A DNA stretch of 8,835 bases from Amylibacter sp. GTDB lineage: Bacteria > Pseudomonadota > Alphaproteobacteria > Rhodobacterales > Rhodobacteraceae. Position 1 is the first letter of the stretch; each line of letters begins with the position of its first letter. The position numbers and the translations under genes are program-made. Shown here in pieces: positions 1-5,590 of the stretch. The notes below the pieces were generated by a model that worked only from the letters and a program-made list of their open reading frames with translations, did no database searches and was not told the origin of the DNA. The DNA lies in assembly GCA_030625465.1 (NCBI GenBank), contig DAOUQS010000068.1, positions 1 through 8,835 of the forward strand, given 5' to 3'.

Positions 1-683
1 TAAGTATCTGCCGCACGGGTCAGTGACAGACGGGCGGTTTCAAGGTGCTCTTTCATCATATTCGCGGCGCGTTCCGGTTCACGGTTGCGGATGGCTTCCA
101 GTATTCGGCGGTGTTGGGTGTTGTATTGCGCGATTATTCGATCGCCAAGTGTAAGGTGGCGCATTCTTGTCCACTCATCCTGACTGCGCACGGATGTTAT
201 CTGGTCGATGATCCAGATTAGCAGGCTGTTGCGGGTGGATTGTGCAAGCATCCGGTGAAAGTCGGTGTCGGCCTCGGAAAAACCTGCCGCGTTATCGTGG
301 CATTGGTCCATCTTGTCGCAAAGCGCTTCCAACTGATCAAAATCACTGCGCCGCCCGTTCATAACCGCAAGACGGCATATATGGGGTTCCAGTGCGAACC
401 GTGTGTCCATCAATTCCAACGGGCTTGCATGTTCGATTGAATACGGGATCTGAACCGCTTGCGGCTGAACAACATAAGTGCCGCTACCGCGCCGTATTTC
501 CACCAGATTTTCTGCGGATAACATGTTCAAAGCTTCGCGCACTGTACCGCGCGCAACCTTATAAGTTTCCGCCAAAACCCGTTCTGATGACAAACGATCA
601 TGCATTTGCAGTGTGCCGTCTGATATATCGCGCCGGATCAAAGCGGCAATGCTGGATGCGCCATTTTTAGGTTTTGATGTCAC
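1..683 (-). CDS. GntR family transcriptional regulator, FCD (FadR) subfamily, C-terminus cut by window edge
   Basis: The reverse strand reads as one open frame of 227 codons from a GTG at 683 down to the window edge. Residues about 9-72 form a winged helix-turn-helix: a GntR-type recognition region around ARGTVREALNMLSAE (44-58) and a wing ending RRGSGTYVV (64-72). Residues about 88-220 are a helical FCD ligand domain with the expected metal-binding set D139, H143, H191 and H213 (ADTDFH, then QHRRILEAI, then KEHLETA). FCD regulators usually respond to small organic acids and often repress a divergent catabolic operon. Here the gene is divergent from the amine/glutamate operon starting at 847, so it is the likely controller of that operon (inference). 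The GTG start is chosen because GGGAG (complement of 690-694) sits 6 nt upstream; the nearest ATG on that strand is out of frame. Only a short C-terminal tail should be missing. Confidence 0.93.
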   Translation of the reverse strand, partial: MTSKPKNGASSIAALIRRDISDGTLQMHDRLSSERVLAETYKVARGTVREALNMLSAENLVEIRRGSGTYVVQPQAVQIPYSIEHASPLELMDTRFALEPHICRLAVMNGRRSDFDQLEALCDKMDQCHDNAAGFSEADTDFHRMLAQSTRNSLLIWIIDQITSVRSQDEWTRMRHLTLGDRIIAQYNTQHRRILEAIRNREPERAANMMKEHLETARLSLTRAADT

Positions 684-689
684 AGAAAT

Positions 690-694
690 CTCCC
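690..694 (-). promoter_or_regulatory. Ribosome binding site of the GntR regulator
   Basis: Reads GGGAG on the minus strand, 6 nt upstream of the GTG at 683. It supports GTG as the real start, since no in-frame ATG lies between it and the upstream stop codon. Confidence 0.7.
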
Positions 695-712
695 ATTTAA
701 TCCAATACTATA

Positions 713-751
713 CCAATTATAAGCAAAAGATAGTCCAAAGTGAATAATTGG
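713..751. promoter_or_regulatory. Candidate operator: inverted repeat CCAATTAT / ATAATTGG
   Basis: CCAATTAT at 713-720 is perfectly complementary to ATAATTGG at 744-751. The arm centres are 31 bp apart, close to three helical turns. A related CCAAT also occurs at 702-706, exactly 11 bp before the one at 713. The site lies in the divergent intergenic region and brackets the predicted regulator promoter, which suits an autoregulated GntR repressor. It does not match a short classical GntR palindrome, so which protein binds it is open. Confidence 0.4.
716..744 (-). promoter_or_regulatory. Predicted sigma-70 type promoter for the GntR regulator
   Basis: On the minus strand a perfect TATAAT -10 box (complement of 716-721) is preceded by a 17-bp spacer and TTCACT (complement of 739-744), a 4/6 match to TTGACA. 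Transcription would begin about 20-25 nt before the GTG. The two arms of the inverted repeat at 713-720 and 744-751 overlap its -10 and its -35 edge, so a protein bound there would block this promoter. This is a prediction from consensus only. Confidence 0.5.
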
Positions 752-766
752 CACAGAAAAAGGTTG

Positions 767-796
767 ATTTCTGGTGATTCCTGAACAATCCTGAAA
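767..796. repeat. Three helically phased 10-bp repeats upstream of the FAD oxidoreductase gene
   Basis: Three consecutive 10-mers, ATTTCTGGTG (767), ATTCCTGAAC (777) and AATCCTGAAA (787), share the core TYCTG at an exact 10-bp period. TCCTGAA is identical in the second and third. Such phasing puts the same bases on one face of the helix, as in tandem regulator sites. They lie 51-80 bp before the start codon at 847, where an operator or the promoter should be. The function is inferred. Confidence 0.4.
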
Positions 797-834
797 GCCT
801 AGCGAAAAGAGATTCTATCTTTTTGCATGGGAGC

Positions 835-839
835 AAGGA
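835..839 (+). promoter_or_regulatory. Ribosome binding site deciding the FAD oxidoreductase start
   Basis: AAGGA lies 7 nt upstream of the ATG at 847. It decides between this ATG and an in-frame TTG at 823, which would add eight residues unlike the family's N-terminus and would put this site inside the coding region. Confidence 0.7.
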
Positions 840-846
840 TAAACGA

Positions 847-2190
847 ATGGCTTTTCCGACACATGCTGACTTTCTGATTATTGGTGCAGGTATCCATGGC
901 TTGTCCACGGCGTGGCGTTTGGCTGACCGCCTGATTGAAAAAGGCGAGACGGTAGAGGGCCGCATTATCGTGCTGGAAAAATCCGGCATTGCTGCGGGGG
1001 CGTCGGGTATTGCCTGTGGTGTTGTGCGTAACAACTATTTCCAACCTGCAATGCGACGCCTGATGGCACATTCCGTAGGTGTCTGGGAAAGTGACCCCGA
1101 AGGGCTAAGTTATCATCCTGTCGGCTATATGCAAATTTCCTGCGAGTCGATGCGCGAAGATGTGGCTTCTATCTATGAACAACAGCAAGCGATCGGGTAT
1201 GAAAGCTCGTTCATCGAGGGTGCAAAAGCCTCTGACGCTTATATGCGCAATATGTTTGATGACTGGCAGGCCAAAGGTATCACATCGGTCTTGCATGAAA
1301 AGCGCGGCGGTTATTCTAACAACACCAAAACTATGTACGGCCTTGCCAAGAAGGTTGAAGATCGCGGTGTGCGGATAATCACCGGTGTGGAAGTGAAGGG
1401 GCTGAATAGCGAAAGCGGCTCTGACAGCATCGCATCGGTAGATACCACCAAAGGTACAATCAGCTGCGATAAGTTGATCGTGGCACCCGGGCCATGGGCG
1501 CGGGATTTCTGGCAGATGCTGGGGATGCCAAGCCAGATCACGGTTAAAGGTGCTGACGGCGTGTCGCATGATGGTATTGATATGTGGCGGTTCTGGCAGT
1601 TGGAAGAAGGCGTTTTGCGCCTGCCACCTGAAGTTTTACAAACCAATGATGGCAAAGTGCCGCCGGTGATCCATGTGGACACGGACGCACCGTTGATGTC
1701 GGATGTTGATGGTTCGCTGATCACTGATGAAATGTGGGGCATCTATTACAAACCCGACTGGCATTTCGGCGGCATTCAGGGCGGGGCATCACCCTATAAG
1801 GTGGAAACGCCTGTTAATAAGGTTGCGATCGACCCTTACGGGCCGTCATCGCCGGAATTTGTGGCCTCGGATGAATTTGCCCATATGTGGGTTTCCGCTT
1901 TGGCACATTGCCATAAGCGTTTTGAAGGCAGCATGCCGAAATACCACCGTGAGGCATCCGGCGGGATCGGGTGCTTTACCGCTGACAGTTTCCCGGTTTT
2001 TGACCACTTTTGCGGCAATACTACATTGATTGCAGACAGCAATCATGGCTGGAAAATGCTGGGGGTTGGGCATTTAATTGCGGATGAGGTGTTGGGCGAG
2101 CCGCAGGAATTACTGGAACCGTTCCGCTTTGATCGCTTTGAAAAAGGCAATCTGCATCCGGTTTCCAACAGCCCGTACCCATGGAGCTGA
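847..2190 (+). CDS. FAD-dependent oxidoreductase, DAO / sarcosine-oxidase-beta-like
   Basis: A 447-aa flavoprotein of the D-amino-acid-oxidase fold that probably oxidises a secondary amine or N-alkyl amino acid. The N-terminal Rossmann motif is GAGIHG at 13-18, followed by helix STAWRLA and the ribose-binding acid E44 in IIVLEKS. GASGIACGVVRNNYF (51-65) matches the stretch after the dinucleotide fold in SoxB-type enzymes, where a conserved Arg-x-Asn-Tyr occurs. The C-terminal FAD contact resembles TADSFPVFD (378-386) and NHGWKMLGVG (399-408). It is somewhat longer than SoxB proteins (about 400-420 aa), with extra sequence around 225-320. It is the first gene of the operon, 57 nt before the ligase gene. 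In the N-methylglutamate pathway an MgdA subunit of this family works with three others; here it stands alone, so it may be a single-subunit N-alkylglutamate oxidase or dehydrogenase. The family is secure; the substrate is inference. A PuuB-like role (gamma-glutamyl-amine oxidase) is an alternative. Confidence 0.88.
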   Translation: MAFPTHADFLIIGAGIHGLSTAWRLADRLIEKGETVEGRIIVLEKSGIAAGASGIACGVVRNNYFQPAMRRLMAHSVGVWESDPEGLSYHPVGYMQISCESMREDVASIYEQQQAIGYESSFIEGAKASDAYMRNMFDDWQAKGITSVLHEKRGGYSNNTKTMYGLAKKVEDRGVRIITGVEVKGLNSESGSDSIASVDTTKGTISCDKLIVAPGPWARDFWQMLGMPSQITVKGADGVSHDGIDMWRFWQLEEGVLRLPPEVLQTNDGKVPPVIHVDTDAPLMSDVDGSLITDEMWGIYYKPDWHFGGIQGGASPYKVETPVNKVAIDPYGPSSPEFVASDEFAHMWVSALAHCHKRFEGSMPKYHREASGGIGCFTADSFPVFDHFCGNTTLIADSNHGWKMLGVGHLIADEVLGEPQELLEPFRFDRFEKGNLHPVSNSPYPWS

Positions 2191-2201
2191 ATTTATTGAC
2201 G

Positions 2202-2217
2202 GGGGCGGACGCGCCCC
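2202..2217 (+). repeat. GC-rich intercistronic hairpin between the FAD oxidoreductase and ligase genes
   Basis: GGGGCG (2202-2207) and CGCCCC (2212-2217) form a six-base-pair all-GC stem with the tetraloop GACG. No T-run follows, so it is not an ordinary terminator. It sits 12 nt after one stop codon and 30 nt before the next start. A role in mRNA processing or stability, letting the two genes be expressed at different levels, is possible but unproven. Confidence 0.45.
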
Positions 2218-2247
2218 GAACTGAACTGAATATAAAGGGAGATAATA

Positions 2248-3726
2248 ATGGCTGAAACTGATCTGGAACGCTTTGTCGAAGCACCGGGGCGTGCTGAAAA
2301 AATCAAGGAAGTTCGCAAAATGATTGATGCGATGGGGATCGAATATCTCTATCTGCAATTCGTCTCTGTAACCGGCAAGATCATGGGGAAAGGTATTCCT
2401 TCGGACCATTGGGAAACCGTTGCGACGAAAGGGTTTCAGCTGGTTTATGGTGCCACAGTGAACCTGTTTACAGATCGTTCCGGCAATTATCTGGGCTACG
2501 GGCCAGAGTCGGCGGAACTGGTGGGCATTCCGGAACCTGAAACATTCATGCAACTGCCATGGGCCAAGGAAATAGGCCGTTTCTATTGCACACTTTTCCG
2601 CAACCGCGAAGAAAAGGAAAATCCGGGCGGTTTTCTGACCGCTGATTCCCGTGGCAACCTGCGCCGTATGCATGAAGAGTTTAAGGCCAAGCATGGCCGC
2701 AGCCTGCGTGTGGGAACCGAGCCGGAAATGATGTGGCTGAAGTTTGATGAAAACGGCAAGCCGCGCGATGGTTATTCCAAGCCGTATTGCTATCACATCG
2801 ACCAGTTTGAAAGCCTGCGCCCTGTATCCATGCAGGTGATCCGCTATTGCCGTGCGATGGGTCTGGATATGATCCAGGGCGATCATGAAGATGCGCCGGG
2901 ACAATTGGAACTGAACTGGATGTATGACGATGTTCTGCGCAATGCCGACCGTTTGACCACCTACCGCCAGATTTGTGCGCAAGTGGCCCGTGAAAACGGT
3001 ATTTTCGCCTGCTTCATGTCGAAGCCCTTTATGGGCGTGTCAGCCAACGGTTGTCACCACAACATGAGCCTGTGGCGCGGTGGTGAAGATGCGTTTGTAA
3101 AATGCGGCAACGACCCTGATGATCTGCCGGGCATGGCCGACAATTACATGTATGCGAAGGGCGGTCAAAATACATTTATGCCTGACGACGACGACCCGCA
3201 AATGCCCGGCGTCGAAGGGCTAGAGGCTATTGGTGGTGTTGTGCATCACTTGCAAGCCTTGACCGCCATTGGTTGTTCAACCGTGAATTCGTACCGCCGA
3301 CTTTGGGATACTGGCTTTTGGGCACCGGTTTTTGCCGACTGGGGTTTCCAGAACCGAACAACCGGCCTGCGGGTTTCCGCACCGGGACGGTTTGAATACC
3401 GCTCGGTTGATAGCATGGTGAACCCGTATCTGATGGGCACAACATTGTTGGCGGCAATGGATGACGGCATCGACAATAAGCTTGATCCCGGTGAACCCGA
3501 GGAGCGCAATATTTATGATGCGATCAAGGACGGTAAAGAAGTTAAAAAATTACCGATGTCGCTTGGCGAAGCGCTGGATCATCTGGATGGCAGCGAAGTT
3601 GTTAAACGCGGCATGCCGGGTGAAATGCACCGTCTGTTTGATGAATACAAACGCGACGAAGAGGCCCGCTTTATGTCGACCGTGACCGAGTGGGACAACG
3701 AAACTTATATGGAATGCCTGCCATAG
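2248..3726 (+). CDS. glnT: Glutamine-synthetase-like amine ligase (GlnT / gamma-glutamylmethylamide synthetase class)
   Basis: A 492-aa member of the glutamine synthetase superfamily, expected to use ATP to join an amine (or ammonia) to the gamma-carboxyl of glutamate. Catalytic motifs appear in order: metal ligands in GTEPE (E158, E160); HEDAPGQLEL (E214, E221); ANGCHHNMSLW (266-276; H270 aligns with the catalytic His of GSGMHVH); NSYRRL (347-352); NRTTGLR (369-375); and RFEYRSVD...NPYL (E383, R385). The DGSS signature that supplies the ammonium-binding Asp in true glutamine synthetases is not seen near its usual place; the region reads LVYGATVNLF. This favours an amine substrate over ammonia, by inference. 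It is longer than GlnT/GMAS proteins (about 435-450 aa). The start at 2248 is supported by AAAGGGAG 6 nt upstream. It sits between the oxidoreductase and the three glx genes, the partner set of gamma-glutamylmethylamide metabolism. It could instead be an auxiliary GSIII-like glutamine synthetase. Confidence 0.85.
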   Translation: MAETDLERFVEAPGRAEKIKEVRKMIDAMGIEYLYLQFVSVTGKIMGKGIPSDHWETVATKGFQLVYGATVNLFTDRSGNYLGYGPESAELVGIPEPETFMQLPWAKEIGRFYCTLFRNREEKENPGGFLTADSRGNLRRMHEEFKAKHGRSLRVGTEPEMMWLKFDENGKPRDGYSKPYCYHIDQFESLRPVSMQVIRYCRAMGLDMIQGDHEDAPGQLELNWMYDDVLRNADRLTTYRQICAQVARENGIFACFMSKPFMGVSANGCHHNMSLWRGGEDAFVKCGNDPDDLPGMADNYMYAKGGQNTFMPDDDDPQMPGVEGLEAIGGVVHHLQALTAIGCSTVNSYRRLWDTGFWAPVFADWGFQNRTTGLRVSAPGRFEYRSVDSMVNPYLMGTTLLAAMDDGIDNKLDPGEPEERNIYDAIKDGKEVKKLPMSLGEALDHLDGSEVVKRGMPGEMHRLFDEYKRDEEARFMSTVTEWDNETYMECLP

Positions 3727-3773
3727 GGCATTTCAACCAACTTATATTTCAATGACAGGGAGGCGCATTACAC

Positions 3774-4709
3774 ATGTGCGGAATTGTAGGACTAATTCAT
3801 CGGGGCAAAAGCTCTAACATTGGCGGCGAGATGACCGCGATGCTGCAAGCGTTGAAGCATCGCGGACCAGACTCGACCGGTTACGCTTTGTATGGCGAAC
3901 CAACTGAAGGCGATTATATTATGCGCCTGAAAGTGGCTGAAGCCGAAGATATGGCCAAAGGTCGTGGTATTCACAAGGTGATCGAAGATCGTATTGTTGA
4001 AGTGGAAACAATACTGTCTGAACATGGTGCTAAGATTAAATCATTGGATGCCGTGACCGAATATTCATTGCGCTATGTGCTGACCCATAATGGCGACACC
4101 ACTAAAATGGCCGCCCATATCGAAGAAGGCGAAGGCATTGAGATATTGTCGATGGGTAGTGGTCTGGAGTTGATCAAAGATCTGGGAGATGCCGCTGATG
4201 TGGCCGGGCTTTACGGGTTGAACAACTTCAATGGCACCCACGGGATTGGCCACACACGGATGGCAACCGAGTCGGATGTTGATATTCGTTCAGCGCATCC
4301 GTATTGGGCGTTTCCCTATAATGATGTAAGCGTAGTTCACAACGGGCAGATCACCAATTACTGGCTGATGCGCCGTGAAATGGAACGTAAGGGACATCGG
4401 TTTATGTCCGATTGCGATAGTGAATTGCTGGCGGTTTATACGGCGCACAACCTGTCGAACGGCATGAAACTGGAAGATAGCCTGCGTAACTCTATTGAAG
4501 AAATCGATGGTGTGTTCACTTATCTGGTGGCGACGAAAAACCAGCTGGGTATGGCCAAAGATACGATGGCGGCCAAACCGCTGGTTTTATATGAAAGTGA
4601 CGATCTGATCGTGATGGCATCCGAAGAGGTGGCTATCCGGGCAATCCTTCCACATGAAATTGACACCACTGACCCTTATGACGAGGAGGTACGGGTATGG
4701 CAGGCATAA
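3774..4709 (+). CDS. glxB: Class II glutamine amidotransferase subunit (GlxB / MgsA-like)
   Basis: A 311-aa N-terminal-nucleophile hydrolase subunit. It begins MCGIVGL, so after Met removal Cys2 is the catalytic nucleophile, as in the amidotransferase part of GltB and GlmS/PurF. The substrate-binding motifs follow: HTRMATES (160-167, the RWATHG equivalent), HNGQITN (189-195), and SDCDSE (212-217, the TDSE equivalent). In N-methylglutamate synthase this subunit would split a gamma-glutamyl amide and pass the freed amine to the FMN subunit. About 100 residues (45-150) separate the nucleophile segment from the Arg motif, with helical, charged sequence and no recognised domain. The start is supported by AGGGAGG at 3757-3763. 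The 3' end overlaps glxC by 13 nt, which suggests translational coupling and equal amounts of the two subunits. The family is secure; the exact amide substrate is not. Confidence 0.88.
   Translation: MCGIVGLIHRGKSSNIGGEMTAMLQALKHRGPDSTGYALYGEPTEGDYIMRLKVAEAEDMAKGRGIHKVIEDRIVEVETILSEHGAKIKSLDAVTEYSLRYVLTHNGDTTKMAAHIEEGEGIEILSMGSGLELIKDLGDAADVAGLYGLNNFNGTHGIGHTRMATESDVDIRSAHPYWAFPYNDVSVVHNGQITNYWLMRREMERKGHRFMSDCDSELLAVYTAHNLSNGMKLEDSLRNSIEEIDGVFTYLVATKNQLGMAKDTMAAKPLVLYESDDLIVMASEEVAIRAILPHEIDTTDPYDEEVRVWQA
4683..4690 (+). promoter_or_regulatory. Strong ribosome binding site for glxC inside the end of glxB
   Basis: GAGGAGGT, a near-perfect anti-16S match, lies 6 nt before the ATG at 4697 and wholly within the last codons of glxB. 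It fixes the glxC start and means ribosomes finishing glxB pass over the site. Confidence 0.75.
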
Positions 4710-5566
4710 GCGACGCAGACCTAAAAGAGATGACCCAGGAAGAGCGGGTAAAAGCGCTTGGAATGACCACGGAACAGCTAACAGGAAAATCGTTATATAT
4801 CGAGTTTGATCCCGACGCGGACGAGCGGTTTACCTATCCTTGGGCACCAGAAGTTGATTTCAACAAACGTACCGAAATTGATACGGACGAGATGGATACA
4901 ACCGAAGTGAACAACCAGATACGTGCGCTTATGGCCGAAGGTTACGGCACGATTGTGCTAAAGAACCCGCGTGGCAAGCATTCTATCGGGGTTGGTATTT
5001 TAAGTAAGCTGAACCTAATTATTGAAGGCTCTACAGGGTATTTCGGTGTTGGGCTGATCGACGGGCCAAACGTGCGCATCACGGGCCGTGTAGGCTGGTC
5101 ATGTGCGGAAAATATGATGTCGGGCACGGTGATTATTGAAAAGAATGCAGGCTCTACGTTCGGGGCGGCATTGCGTGGCGGCGATCTGGTTTGCAGGGGC
5201 TCTGTCGGGTCCCGTACAGGGATCGATATGAAGGGCGGTTCAATTATTGTCGGTGGCAACACCGGATCATTGTCCGGCTTTATGATGCAACGCGGGCGCA
5301 TGGTGTTTTGTGGTGACGCAGGAAAAGATCTGGGTGACAGCATGTATGACGGCACGATTTATGTGGGTGGCAGCATCCAATCCTGCGGGGTTGACGCGAT
5401 TGAAGCCGAACTGACGGATGTTGATAAAGCATGGCTGACCCGCAAGCTGACGCAATATGGGCTTATGCCAGACAAGGGCGTTGACCATTTCACCAAGATC
5501 GTCGCGGGTAAACAGCTTTGGAACTACGACAATCTGGAAGCCCACGAAAAGAAACTTATTCTGTAA
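4697..5566 (+). CDS. glxC: GXGXG beta-helix subunit (GlxC / MgsB-like), with N-terminal extension
   Basis: A 289-aa protein whose middle (about 82-230) is a GXGXG right-handed beta-helix, the domain found at the C-terminus of the large subunit of glutamate synthase and in FwdC of formylmethanofuran dehydrogenase. The turns show as repeated glycine patterns such as GSTGYFGVGL, GWSCAENMMSG, GSTFGAALRGG, GSRTGIDMKGG, GSLSGFMMQRG and GKDLGDSMYDG. It is a structural subunit tying the amidotransferase to the FMN synthase subunit. Compared with stand-alone GlxC/MgsB proteins (about 225-230 aa as I recall them), it has roughly 60 extra N-terminal residues, acidic and without a recognised domain. The extension includes ALGMTTEQLTG and a run of Asp/Glu/Thr. 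The start at 4697 has a very strong ribosome binding site, so the extension is probably real. glxD begins 24 nt downstream. Confidence 0.86.
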   Translation: MAGISDADLKEMTQEERVKALGMTTEQLTGKSLYIEFDPDADERFTYPWAPEVDFNKRTEIDTDEMDTTEVNNQIRALMAEGYGTIVLKNPRGKHSIGVGILSKLNLIIEGSTGYFGVGLIDGPNVRITGRVGWSCAENMMSGTVIIEKNAGSTFGAALRGGDLVCRGSVGSRTGIDMKGGSIIVGGNTGSLSGFMMQRGRMVFCGDAGKDLGDSMYDGTIYVGGSIQSCGVDAIEAELTDVDKAWLTRKLTQYGLMPDKGVDHFTKIVAGKQLWNYDNLEAHEKKLIL

Positions 5567-5590
5567 AAGTCACCTGAAAGGACCTGAATT

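Noticed and set aside
240..670. Two short plus-strand open frames
   Set aside because: Both are antisense to the GntR regulator, whose reverse-strand frame is open throughout and shows all expected motifs.
748..763. Possible sigma-54 promoter (TTGGCAC at 748-754)
   Set aside because: The -24 part matches, but the -12 part is missing: the position that should be TTGC reads AAGG, with GG-N10-GG instead of GG-N10-GC.
823..846. In-frame TTG at 823 as start of the FAD oxidoreductase
   Set aside because: It would add eight residues before the normal MAFPTHADFLIIGAG start and would place the AAGGA ribosome binding site inside the gene; ATG at 847 is far better supported.
2110..2982. 290-codon open frame on the minus strand
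   Set aside because: It lies antisense to the end of the FAD gene and the start of the ligase gene, has no recognisable motifs, and reads as a codon-bias shadow of them.
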